A stretch of DNA of 64,000 bases, from NCBI RefSeq assembly GCF_002287885.2, contig NZ_CP016768.2, positions 124,001 through 188,000 on the forward strand. Direction: 5' to 3'. This DNA is from Candidatus Nanopelagicus limnes. Its GTDB lineage: Bacteria > Actinomycetota > Actinomycetes > Nanopelagicales > Nanopelagicaceae. Every line of letters begins with the position of its first letter. Within the stretch, counting starts at the first letter, position 1. Below the pieces are notes generated by a model. It did no database searches and was not told the origin of the DNA. It was given only the letters and a program-made list of their open reading frames with translations. Made by a program: the position numbers and the translations under genes. Below are positions 17,942 to 27,514 of the stretch, in pieces.

Positions 17942-18114
17942 AGCGCGCCTTTTCGACCGCGTTTGATGGTGTAACGAAGTCCCATTGCGCCAAACGCTGC
18001 GCCTATTACGCATATCCATAAGACATTAGTATCTGCGTTCATCACAATCGCAAACACAAATGCGATTATCCAAAGCACAATGCCTAAGGCAATTACAAAG
18101 ATTGCTTCTCTCAT
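17938..18114 (-). CDS. DUF2530 small membrane protein
   Basis: Predicted two-helix membrane protein of 58 aa, typical of DUF2530: AIFVIALGIVLWIIAFVFAIV and VLWICVIGAAFGAMGLRY form the two segments, and the C-terminus is basic (KRGRKGAL). The function is unknown. I take the ATG at 18114 because an AGGAG site lies five bases upstream; a longer frame beginning at 18171 would run through the preceding small gene. It is the last gene of the pdxH-serC-small peptide-DUF2530 operon. Confidence 0.85.
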   Translation of the reverse strand: MREAIFVIALGIVLWIIAFVFAIVMNADTNVLWICVIGAAFGAMGLRYTIKRGRKGAL

Positions 18115-18118
18115 TTTT

Positions 18119-18121
18119 CTC

Positions 18122-18123
<2 letters not shown>
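18119..18123 (-). promoter_or_regulatory. Ribosome-binding site of DUF2530 embedded in the preceding stop codon
   Basis: Read on the minus strand, AGGAG lies five bases before the DUF2530 ATG and overlaps the TAG stop of the 27-residue ORF. The layout fixes the DUF2530 start and suggests translational coupling between the two small genes. Confidence 0.7.
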
Positions 18124-19332
<1,209 letters not shown>

Positions 19333-19986
19333 TTAGGGGTTAAGCCGTTTAATCTGCCAATTATTATTATCATCCCTCACATAACGGATGCGATCATGCA
19401 GCCTTGAGTATCGCCCCTGCCAGAACTCAATAGATTTTGGTGTTACTAAGTACCCACCCCAATGATCTGGCATTGGAATGGCCTCACCTTCTGGCCACTT
19501 CTTCTCAAAATCTTTAAAACTTTTCTCTAATTGCGCTCTAGAAGATAACTCACTTGATTGCGCACTTGCCCAGGCACCAATCTGTGAACCACGTGGTCTA
19601 GTTGCAAAGTATTTTTCTGACTCTTCTTTTGAAATCTTTGAAGCTATGCCAATCACAATTACCTGTCGCTCAAGTGGATACCAAGGAAAAACCAAGCTGA
19701 CCTGATTATTTTTTGCAATTTGTTCTGCTTTTCTTGATTCATAATTAGAAAAAAAGGTGAAACCAGTATCAGTTAGATCTTTTAGTAGAACGGTGCGACT
19801 TGTTGGTTGATCATCTACCGTAGTTGAAAGCACCATCGCGTTCGCCTCCACCACAATCTCATTGCTAGCCGCATCTTTAAGCCAGGTATCAAATAAGGCA
19901 AGTGGATCTGCTGGCAGATTAGCTTCTACTAAGCCAACCTCGCCATACTGACGGCGCATTGCCGCGATATCTTCACGATTGGTCAT
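19333..19986 (-). CDS. pdxH: Pyridoxamine/pyridoxine 5'-phosphate oxidase
   Basis: FMN enzyme that oxidises PNP or PMP to pyridoxal 5'-phosphate in the cytoplasm. FMN-binding elements are SRTVLLKDLTDTGFTFFSNY (near residue 64) and SRKAEQIAKN. The C-terminal signature includes PDHWGGY, EFWQGR and SRLHDRIRY. I prefer ATG 19986 (217 aa, opening TNREDIAAMRRQYG, a usual PdxH start); upstream in-frame ATGs at 20016 and 20025 would add a non-conserved tail. It heads the minus-strand operon with serC and is divergent from the citrate synthase gene. Confidence 0.95.
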   Translation of the reverse strand: MTNREDIAAMRRQYGEVGLVEANLPADPLALFDTWLKDAASNEIVVEANAMVLSTTVDDQPTSRTVLLKDLTDTGFTFFSNYESRKAEQIAKNNQVSLVFPWYPLERQVIVIGIASKISKEESEKYFATRPRGSQIGAWASAQSSELSSRAQLEKSFKDFEKKWPEGEAIPMPDHWGGYLVTPKSIEFWQGRYSRLHDRIRYVRDDNNNWQIKRLNP

Positions 19987-20080
19987 GGCTGTATCCAACC
20001 TCACTTTAGATCTCATTTGGCGCATTAGCGCCGAAGTAGCAGAATAGGATCATAATCACGTAGCAAAAGGAGCACTTAAA

Positions 20081-21196
20081 GTGAGCGATGACTTCAAGCC
20101 CGGCCTAGAAGGTGTAATCGCATTTGAATCCAAGATTGCAGAACCAGATAAAGAAGGCAGCGCGCTTAGATATCGCGGCGTTGATATTGAAGATTTAGTT
20201 GGTCGAGTTACCTTTGGAAATGTTTGGGGTTTATTAGTTGATGATGAATTTAATCCAGGACTTCCACCTGCTGAACCATTCTTAATTCCAGTTCACACCG
20301 GTGATGTGCGAGTGGATGTGCAATCTGCAATTGCCATGCTTACTCCGGCTTGGGGATTAAAGCCACTACTTGATATTTCAGATGAAGAGGCAAGAAGTAA
20401 TTTAGCAAGAGTTTCAGTAATGGTGCTTTCCTATGTTGCCCAATCTGCCCGTGGCACAATCGCGCAAGTTATTCCACAATCAGAGATTGATAAAGCACAC
20501 ACAGTTGTTGAGCGAATGATGATTCGCTGGCGGGGTGAACCAGATCCAGTACATGTGCGGGCAATTGATGCCTACTTTGTTTCAGCTGCTGAACATGGCA
20601 TGAACGCCTCAACATTTACCGGCAGAGTTATTGCATCAACTGGAGCAGATGTTGCTGCTTCAATCTCAGGTGCGATTGGCGCAATGAGTGGACCATTACA
20701 TGGTGGCGCTCCTGCTCGCGTATTAAGCATGATTGAAGCGGTTGAAAAGTCAGGTAACGCTGAAAGTTATGTGAAATCAATTTTGGATAAGGGTGAGCGA
20801 TTGATGGGCTTTGGTCACCGGGTTTATCGCGCTGAGGATCCACGCGCTCGCACATTGCGTAGAACTGCAAAAGAGTTAAATGCACCAAGGTATGAAGTGG
20901 CGCTCGCTTTAGAAAAAGCCGCGTTAGCTGAATTAAAACAACGTCAACCAGATCGAGTTCTAGAAACTAATGTTGAGTTTTGGGCCGCAATTGTTTTAGA
21001 TTTTGCCCAAGTTCCAGCAAACTTATTTACTTCAATGTTTACAGCAGCCAGAACTGCTGGATGGTCTGCGCATATTCTGGAGCAAAAGCGAACTGGTCGA
21101 ATTATTCGCCCGTCAGCTAGATATGTTGGGCCAGGCCCAAGAAAGCCGCAAGATGTTAAAGGTTGGGATGCTTCAGTGGAATCCCTTCACAACTAA
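20081..21196 (+). CDS. citA: Citrate synthase (type II-like, CitA/citrate synthase 2)
   Basis: Condenses oxaloacetate and acetyl-CoA to citrate. Catalytic residues of the family are visible: His172 in EHGMNAS, His207 in GPLHGGA, and the MGFGHRVY motif (His246-Arg247). The aspartate usual in the final motif corresponds to the NVEFWAA region, where Glu is seen in the DxxF-like position. At 371 aa it is shorter than hexameric GltA and matches actinobacterial citrate synthase 2 (Rv0889c-like), which may also accept propionyl-CoA. GTG at 20081 follows AAAAGGAG. Another citrate synthase may exist elsewhere. Confidence 0.92.
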   Translation: MSDDFKPGLEGVIAFESKIAEPDKEGSALRYRGVDIEDLVGRVTFGNVWGLLVDDEFNPGLPPAEPFLIPVHTGDVRVDVQSAIAMLTPAWGLKPLLDISDEEARSNLARVSVMVLSYVAQSARGTIAQVIPQSEIDKAHTVVERMMIRWRGEPDPVHVRAIDAYFVSAAEHGMNASTFTGRVIASTGADVAASISGAIGAMSGPLHGGAPARVLSMIEAVEKSGNAESYVKSILDKGERLMGFGHRVYRAEDPRARTLRRTAKELNAPRYEVALALEKAALAELKQRQPDRVLETNVEFWAAIVLDFAQVPANLFTSMFTAARTAGWSAHILEQKRTGRIIRPSARYVGPGPRKPQDVKGWDASVESLHN

Positions 21197-21234
21197 CCTG
21201 AATTTTAATTGTTGCCTAGTGGCAATATAAGCCA

Positions 21235-22599
21235 ATGGCCAGCAATTCAATTTTTTGGTTTCGCAGAGACCTTAGATTAAATGATAATCCTGCATTACTA
21301 GCTGCTATGGCAGAAGGTGAAGCAATAGTTCCAGTTTTTATCTTAGATCCTAAGTTAATTAAAACTGCTGGTAGCAAAAGATTGGCATACCTTGGTCAAT
21401 CACTTCACCATCTAGATGACTCTCTTGGAAATAAGTTGCATGTAATTGCGGGGGATCAAATAACAGTTCTAAAAGAGTTAATGAGTAAAAATAACGCCAG
21501 TACAGTTCATATCTCAACTGAATATGAACCATATGGGGCAAAGCGAGATGAAAGTATTGAGGCTTCTGGAATTAAATTAATTAGAACCGGATCTCCATAT
21601 GCTGTTGCACCTGGCCGAGTAAGAAAGCCAAGTGATGACACTCCATACCGGGTTTACACACCTTTTTATAAAGCATGGTGCATTCATGGTTGGCGCAAAC
21701 CAGCTGAATCTCCAAAAAATATTAATGCGATAGCCCCATCTAAGGATGCAAGAGCATTCCCAGATTGGAAACTACCTGATGGCACAAAAATCACACCAGC
21801 TGGTGAAGCTGCAGCATTAGAAAGATTTAAGTATTTTCAAAAGAATGGCTTAGATAATTACGATGAGGCAAGAAATCTGGCTGGAATTGATGGCACTAGT
21901 AAAATGAGTGCGCATCTAAAGTGGGGAGAAATCCATCCACGAACTTTGTTAGCACCACTTGGAGATAGCAAAGCCCATGATGTTTATCGCAAAGAAATTG
22001 CCTGGCGTGAATTTTATGCAGATATTTTATTTCATAATCAACATACTGAAACTGAGTATTACGCGAAACAGTTTGCAAGTATGCGATATGACCAACCTGG
22101 TGAAAAATTTAAAGCTTGGTGTGATGGTAAAACTGGTTATCCATTTGTGGATGCGGCTATGCGCCAATTACTAGTTGAAGGTTGGATGCACAATAGAACC
22201 CGAATGGTGGTCGCCTCATTTTTAGTTAAAGATCTTCACTTAGAGTGGCAAGTAGGGGAGAGATTTTTCCGTGAACATTTAGTTGATTATGACGTGGCAT
22301 CAAATGCCCATGGTTGGCAGTGGACAGCAGGTTGTGGCACCGATGCCTCCCCTTACTACCGAATATTTAATCCAATTGAACAAGGCAAACGATTTGATGA
22401 AAACGGAGATTACGTTAGAAAGTATGTGCCAGAACTTGCCCACATTAAAGGTATTGAAATCCATGAGCCTTGGGAACATCCTGATGGCTATACCAAAGGT
22501 TATGTGAAGCAAATCGTTGATCATAAAGTTGAACGAGCTGAATCTCTAGCAAGGTTAGAGGAGATTAAAGTTAACAAGCCTGCTTATCCAAAGGATTAA
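21235..22599 (+). CDS. phr: Deoxyribodipyrimidine photolyase (class I)
   Basis: Blue-light flavoenzyme that splits cyclobutane pyrimidine dimers. The N-terminal photolyase domain opens with IFWFRRDLRLNDNPALL, where the antenna chromophore binds. The C-terminal FAD domain carries WREFYADIL, GYPFVDAAMRQL, GWMHNRTRM and the NAHGWQWTAGCG segment. Tryptophans expected for the electron-transfer triad are present in WREFY, the EWQVGERFF region and GWQW. Length is 454 aa, the usual class I size. It is followed after one base by the flavoenzyme gene, so the two are cotranscribed. It fits an organism living in sunlit water. Confidence 0.96.
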   Translation: MASNSIFWFRRDLRLNDNPALLAAMAEGEAIVPVFILDPKLIKTAGSKRLAYLGQSLHHLDDSLGNKLHVIAGDQITVLKELMSKNNASTVHISTEYEPYGAKRDESIEASGIKLIRTGSPYAVAPGRVRKPSDDTPYRVYTPFYKAWCIHGWRKPAESPKNINAIAPSKDARAFPDWKLPDGTKITPAGEAAALERFKYFQKNGLDNYDEARNLAGIDGTSKMSAHLKWGEIHPRTLLAPLGDSKAHDVYRKEIAWREFYADILFHNQHTETEYYAKQFASMRYDQPGEKFKAWCDGKTGYPFVDAAMRQLLVEGWMHNRTRMVVASFLVKDLHLEWQVGERFFREHLVDYDVASNAHGWQWTAGCGTDASPYYRIFNPIEQGKRFDENGDYVRKYVPELAHIKGIEIHEPWEHPDGYTKGYVKQIVDHKVERAESLARLEEIKVNKPAYPKD

Positions 22600-22600
22600 T

Positions 22601-24133
22601 ATGAGCAAACATGATGTTCTAATCATTGGCGGCGGACATAATGGATTAGTTGCCGCCTGTTACTTAGCAAAAGCTGGCAAAAAAGTATTAGTACTTGAAG
22701 CAAATAGTGAGATAGGTGGTGCATCAACATCTGAGTATGTTTTTGCAGGATTAGAGGCAAAATTATCTAGATACTCATACCTTGTTTCATTACTGCCAGA
22801 TCAAATAATAAAAGAGCTTGGATTAAATTTTGAATGTATTTCTCGCAAAATTTCTTCTTATACCCCTTATGAAAAGAGTGGTAATGACGCCGGTCTATTA
22901 GTTAAACGAGTTTGGGATGAAAGCAATGTTCAATCATTTAACCAATTAACTGGCTCAGATATAGAGGGCCAAGCTTGGCAGCGCTTTTATGATCAGGTGA
23001 GTCAGTTTGCTCAAGTAATTGCGCCCACGCTCCTTCAGCCACTACCAACTAAGAGTGAAGTAAAAAGTAAATTAAATGATGATCTAGTTTGGCAGATGCT
23101 AATTGAACAATCTTTAGGTGAAACTTTAGATCAATACTTCAAAGATGATCTGGTCAAAGGCGTGGTGTTAACGGACGGATTAATTGGAACATTTGCTTCG
23201 GCATATGAAATGCAGAGCAATATTTGTTTTCTCTACCATCTAATTGGAAATGGCACTGGGGAGTGGAAGGTGCCAAAGGGTGGAATGGGAGCCCTTACCT
23301 ATGAGCTTCACCAAAAAGCACTCTCGCTCGGTGTTGAAATTAAAGTTAACTCAAAAGTTAAGTCTATTGATGCCCAAAGCCTGCAGGTTGTTGTTGAAGT
23401 AGAAAATGGTGAAAAGTTTGAAGGAAGCTATTTGCTTTCAAATGCTGCCCCGCAGATACTGGCTCAATTATTGGGCAATGAGCAACCTAAATCTTTAGAG
23501 GGCTCGCAAGTTAAGTTAAACATGTTGCTAAAAAAATTGCCTAAGTTTAAATCTGGCGTTGATGCAAAGGATGCTTTTGTGGGCACACTTCACATAAATG
23601 AAAGTTTCACTCAACTTGAAAAGGCTTACAAGCAGGCTAATTCAGGTGTTTTTCCAGATGAGCTGCCATTAGAAATGTATTGTCACTCCCTTTCAGATAA
23701 CTCAATACTTTCAGATGATTTAAATCAAAAAGGTTTCCACACCTTAACAATTTTCGCTCTCCATACCCCGGCAAAGTTATTCGATCTTGAGCCAGCAAAA
23801 ACTAAAGAGTTAGCAAAGCAAAGAGCCTTATCTGCTTTAAACCAGTATCTAGTAGAGCCAGTTGAGAGTTGCCTTGCAAGTGATGTGAATGGTGATCTTT
23901 GTATTGAGGTTAAATCCCCGATTGATTTAGAGAATGAAATCTTTTTACCTCGTGGAAATATCTTCCACAAAGATCTTTCCCTTCCATTTAAAGAAGACGG
24001 GTCAGAAATTAAATGGGGAGTAGAGACAGATCATCCAAGAGTTTTCCTTTGTGGTGCTGGTGCGATTAGAGGCGGTGGCGTAAGCGGCATTGCAGGACAC
24101 AACGCCGCTATGGCAGTTTTAGAATTAAACTAA
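22601..24133 (+). CDS. PYROXD2-like FAD-dependent oxidoreductase (phytoene desaturase superfamily)
   Basis: Flavoprotein of 510 aa. The N-terminal FAD site is IIGGGHNGLVAACYLAKAG at residues 8-26, followed by LEANSEIGGAS. The C-terminus has FLCGAGAIRGGGVSGIAGHNAA, typical of the phytoene desaturase/PYROXD2 branch. It lacks the strongly hydrophobic character of true carotenoid desaturases, and the middle (TDGLIGTFASAYE, KVPKGGMGALT) resembles PYROXD2-type proteins, whose reaction is not well defined. It is coupled to the photolyase gene. Its 3' end overlaps the convergent homospermidine synthase by 9 bases. Confidence 0.8.
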   Translation: MSKHDVLIIGGGHNGLVAACYLAKAGKKVLVLEANSEIGGASTSEYVFAGLEAKLSRYSYLVSLLPDQIIKELGLNFECISRKISSYTPYEKSGNDAGLLVKRVWDESNVQSFNQLTGSDIEGQAWQRFYDQVSQFAQVIAPTLLQPLPTKSEVKSKLNDDLVWQMLIEQSLGETLDQYFKDDLVKGVVLTDGLIGTFASAYEMQSNICFLYHLIGNGTGEWKVPKGGMGALTYELHQKALSLGVEIKVNSKVKSIDAQSLQVVVEVENGEKFEGSYLLSNAAPQILAQLLGNEQPKSLEGSQVKLNMLLKKLPKFKSGVDAKDAFVGTLHINESFTQLEKAYKQANSGVFPDELPLEMYCHSLSDNSILSDDLNQKGFHTLTIFALHTPAKLFDLEPAKTKELAKQRALSALNQYLVEPVESCLASDVNGDLCIEVKSPIDLENEIFLPRGNIFHKDLSLPFKEDGSEIKWGVETDHPRVFLCGAGAIRGGGVSGIAGHNAAMAVLELN

Positions 24134-25558
24134 AAAGTTAGAGAACTGCCAGGGATCACTTTCGTCATACTTGCGATTATTCCAACCCTTAAACAAATCA
24201 TTACGGTGCATTAGCGGATCCCAATCAGCTGCTGCTGAGTGGTAGCCACCCCAGTATTTTTCTGCATATCCTAAAACTTCTCGCCAAGGTAGATCATCTG
24301 GAACTAAGTAACCAGAGTTTGGATTTGCCATCGCCCAAGCAACTGCTGCATAAACTGAGCTAGCAACTTGAACTGTTGTGGCAGATTGTTTTGGAACTAA
24401 TTTTCTAGAGTCATGGATGTTAAGGAGTGAACCAGTCCACCATGATTTATATGGATGTCCCATAAGTAATACACCCAATCGATCATCCCCATCAATAATC
24501 TCTTCATTCATAATTCTTTGATTTGGAGTTAAATCCCATTGACGCATTTGCAGCTCATGCATAGAAGCAACTGCAGCATCAGTTGGGCAGTATGCATAGT
24601 GAACAGTTGGGCGATAAACCGCTTTACTTGCATCCCAAACAGTTAAGTGATCACTTATTGTGAAAGCTTCACCATGGCGAATAACCATTCCTGTTGTTTC
24701 CATGTTTGGAACCCAAGATCTAACCCAAGTAGTAGCACCTGGTTGGGCAATACAGATCTGGTTTTTTGGACCATCAGGATGTTGATAAGCATTAACTGGC
24801 AATGTTTTTTCATGAGTTCCCCAACCCATTTCAGCTGGGGCAATTCCCTCTTCATAAAAGCCTTCAACTGACCAGGTATTAACAAACTCATTAACCTGCT
24901 TAGGTTTATCTGAGATTTGGGTATCGCGTTCTGCGATATGAATTACCTTAACGCCAAGCTTCTGCGCAAGTGTTGGAAAATTCTCAGATGCTAATGCTTC
25001 GGCAACACCAGCAGCAGCTTTGCCATCCTTAATTGCTGCGGTTGCAATATCAAATAAAGCTTTCTTAGTTAAATGTGAAACTAAACCAGGGTTAGCACCA
25101 TGTTCAACAATTGCAGTTGGTCCTTTGCCGCCCCAAGTATCAGTTAACTTTCGTAACTTCATGTGGCGCCAATAAAGTGTGCGCTCAGTTGGATTACGTG
25201 TGGCACCAGCCGCGTATGGATCCCACTCTTCAATTGAAGTATTTAAGTAAATAACACCATGATCATGTGCCCAGCCAATAATTTCATTGGCATCAATATT
25301 CCAAGCTAAGTCTAAGAGAAAATCACCAGCTGATAAGTATTTTGATAAGAATTGATCCATATTTTCGCGGGTTAATTGATCTTGAACATAAACTGCGCCC
25401 GCAGCGATTGCTTCAGAAACTCGGCTTCGATTATCACGCATATCTGCAATCGTGATCTGTTTTGCATCTACTAGATGCTCAATTAAAAGTGGAAGAACAC
25501 ATTGTGAAACTGAACCTGCACCTAAAACCAGAACTCGATTTGAAAAGCGTGCTGCCAA
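24125..25558 (-). CDS. hss: Homospermidine synthase
   Basis: NAD-dependent polyamine enzyme (477 aa) that joins aminobutyl groups, normally from putrescine, to form sym-homospermidine. The Rossmann motif VLGAGSVSQCVLPLL is at residues 11-25, and EHGANPGLVSHLTKKAL is near 158, a segment characteristic of bacterial HSS within the saccharopine dehydrogenase superfamily. Tryptophan-rich stretches (TTWVRSWVPNMETTGM, KSWWTGSLL) match HSS rather than saccharopine reductase. The start is TTG at 25558 preceded by GGAGG. No putrescine-forming enzyme is certain in this window; the PLP decarboxylase at 13033 is a possible but unproven polyamine partner. Confidence 0.9.
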   Translation of the reverse strand: MAARFSNRVLVLGAGSVSQCVLPLLIEHLVDAKQITIADMRDNRSRVSEAIAAGAVYVQDQLTRENMDQFLSKYLSAGDFLLDLAWNIDANEIIGWAHDHGVIYLNTSIEEWDPYAAGATRNPTERTLYWRHMKLRKLTDTWGGKGPTAIVEHGANPGLVSHLTKKALFDIATAAIKDGKAAAGVAEALASENFPTLAQKLGVKVIHIAERDTQISDKPKQVNEFVNTWSVEGFYEEGIAPAEMGWGTHEKTLPVNAYQHPDGPKNQICIAQPGATTWVRSWVPNMETTGMVIRHGEAFTISDHLTVWDASKAVYRPTVHYAYCPTDAAVASMHELQMRQWDLTPNQRIMNEEIIDGDDRLGVLLMGHPYKSWWTGSLLNIHDSRKLVPKQSATTVQVASSVYAAVAWAMANPNSGYLVPDDLPWREVLGYAEKYWGGYHSAAADWDPLMHRNDLFKGWNNRKYDESDPWQFSNFLV

Positions 25559-25602
25559 TTAGGACCTCCAAGAATCTTGCTAAAGGATTTAGCCAGTGAA
25601 GA

Positions 25603-27006
25603 TTAACCTAAATTTTCAATATTGCTAATCCACATTTGGCTACCCACGCCATTTCTCTTTGCGGCATACATCGCCAAATCTGCATGCCTTAGCCAGTCAG
25701 TTGACTCACCACTTTGATCAATTGGGGCAAAGCCAACGCTGACATTTACTTTGGCTGCTCCTGCTGGCAAGGAGATTGGATAACTTAAGGTTGAGCCAAG
25801 GGCTTGTGCTAGCTCAATTGCCTGGCCCTGATCAATTTGGGCAATCACACCAAACTCATCTCCACCAAGACGAGCCAACTGGGCACCGCTTGGAATAACT
25901 CGAGAAAATCTCATTGCCACCTGCCTAAGAAGTTCATCCCCGGCTGCATGCCCCAGCTCATCATTAATCTTTTTAAAGCCATCTAGATCTAGCAAAAATA
26001 TGAAGCCACTTTTAAATTGGCTCAGGTGCAGAAGAAAATTTCGGCGATTCGACAATCCAGTTAATTCATCGGTTCTAGCCAATACTCGCTCACTCACCGC
26101 TGTGTTTGCCTCTTGCAGAGCAAAACTCATTCTAATAAATGCTAAAGCGATGGTGATAAATCCTGGAATCAAAATAAAGCTTGGAAAATAGCCAGGTTTA
26201 ATAGCTGCAATTCCAAGCAAAGTACTACTAGCAATTAGAGCGATTGTGGCACTGGCTGAAGATATTTTCTCTGAAAATTTTGATTTTGGTGAGGAGTATG
26301 TAAGTGAGGTAGCAAGTAGTAATAAACCAAGAATCCAGCCATCATCGGTGATTGAGCCGAATTCATATTTATCATTAATGCTTGCCCAAATGAAAAACAG
26401 ATCCGAAGATGCAAAACTTAATAAACCAGTTGTTAATAGAAGTGATTGAAAGCTAAATGGGTTTAAAAGAAAATAGACAGCAACCATTGCCACTAGCACT
26501 ATGTCACCAACTGGATAAAGAATTGATAAGAATACTTGCCAACTATTTCCACTAAATGTGAGCATGGCAGGCTTTAGAAAAAAGGCGGTCAAAACACTCG
26601 TAAGGCCCACAGCAATAATGACAGTATCTAAAAGTTCCAAAGCTGAGATAGATCGCTTTTGAGTAAAGCTTCGAGAGACTGATAGGAAAACTAAGGGATA
26701 GAAAATTGCATAACAAAAATCTGAAAAGCCATTGGGTATCTGAAGTTCAAAAAAAGAGTTCCAGGTAGAAAAAAATGAACCCATGCTCCAAATTAAGGCA
26801 GCAAACCCAAATGAGATTGCTGATACTCGATCAGTATGAGCTGGGGCACTAAGAGCGATAATGGCTGCAAACAAACCAATTGAGTTAAACAGAACTAGAT
26901 CAATAAATATATTATTCTCAGGAAATATCCACCTTGATATCAGATGCGATGCGAGCAACACCGCGGCTATCCACTTAACGCCAAGGTAGGGACGAGACAA
27001 TTGCAT
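25603..27006 (-). CDS. Membrane-bound GGDEF-domain protein (predicted diguanylate cyclase)
   Basis: The N-terminal two thirds hold about eight to ten hydrophobic segments. A GGDEF domain follows: DELTGLSNRRNF, LDLDGFKKINDELGH, then the active-site loop ARLGGDEFG with an intact GGDEF. These predict synthesis of cyclic di-GMP from GTP at the membrane. The RxxD inhibitory site normally just upstream of GGDEF is not visible (SGAQ instead), so product feedback may be absent. I use ATG 27006 (467 aa); the frame extends to a TTG at 27075, which would overlap the divergent Rieske-like gene. No EAL or HD-GYP partner is in the window. Confidence 0.82.
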   Translation of the reverse strand: MQLSRPYLGVKWIAAVLLASHLISRWIFPENNIFIDLVLFNSIGLFAAIIALSAPAHTDRVSAISFGFAALIWSMGSFFSTWNSFFELQIPNGFSDFCYAIFYPLVFLSVSRSFTQKRSISALELLDTVIIAVGLTSVLTAFFLKPAMLTFSGNSWQVFLSILYPVGDIVLVAMVAVYFLLNPFSFQSLLLTTGLLSFASSDLFFIWASINDKYEFGSITDDGWILGLLLLATSLTYSSPKSKFSEKISSASATIALIASSTLLGIAAIKPGYFPSFILIPGFITIALAFIRMSFALQEANTAVSERVLARTDELTGLSNRRNFLLHLSQFKSGFIFLLDLDGFKKINDELGHAAGDELLRQVAMRFSRVIPSGAQLARLGGDEFGVIAQIDQGQAIELAQALGSTLSYPISLPAGAAKVNVSVGFAPIDQSGESTDWLRHADLAMYAAKRNGVGSQMWISNIENLG

Positions 27007-27059
27007 AATTAATAGTAAAATAATGCAATAGCCAAAAGAATAGATCTGGGGACAAATAA

Positions 27060-27482
27060 GTGATCGCACTCTCAAGAAGACAATTCATCTGCGGTAGCGC
27101 AGCCGTTGCGGCCCTTGCTAGTACCCCTGCGATCGCAGCAACTGGTATAAAAAATCTACCTGGCGGCAAAACTGAGGTTTCACTCGCAGCCAATAAAGCT
27201 TTGGCAAGTGTGGGTGGAGTCGTGGAATTATCAATTAAGAAGTACGGCAAGGTTGCTGTAATTAGAACTTCAGCATCGGTGAAAGGTTTTGCAGTTGTTA
27301 ACTTATCTTGCCCGCATGCTGGTGTGATTGTTCAACAAAATAATGGTGGTTGGGTTTGTCCTGGACCTCGTGGACATGGCTCTGAGTTTGGATTAAATGG
27401 TGCGGTAAAGGTTGGTCCAGCTAATTCTGCTCTAAAGCCAATTAAATTTACGGCAACAAGTAAGGCTGTAACAATCGCATAG
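27060..27482 (+). CDS. Tat-exported Rieske-like [2Fe-2S] protein with atypical ligand spacing
   Basis: 140 aa. The N-terminus has a twin-arginine signal (SRRQFICGSAAVAAL) with likely cleavage after AIA (about residue 26). The rest is a Rieske-like beta domain. Ligand motifs are Cys84-x-His86 (SCPHAG) and Cys100 with His106 (CPGPRGHGSEF). Normal Rieske proteins have C-x-H and C-x2-H; here the second pair is C-x5-H and the gap between pairs is 13 rather than about 15-17. Neither of the extra disulfide cysteines of high-potential Rieske proteins is present. The HGSxF ending is conserved. Start GTG 27060 after CTGGGGA. Electron partner unknown. Confidence 0.75.
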   Translation: MIALSRRQFICGSAAVAALASTPAIAATGIKNLPGGKTEVSLAANKALASVGGVVELSIKKYGKVAVIRTSASVKGFAVVNLSCPHAGVIVQQNNGGWVCPGPRGHGSEFGLNGAVKVGPANSALKPIKFTATSKAVTIA

Positions 27483-27514
27483 GTGCGATCATTACAGCCT
27501 TAAAGTTTTAAGAA

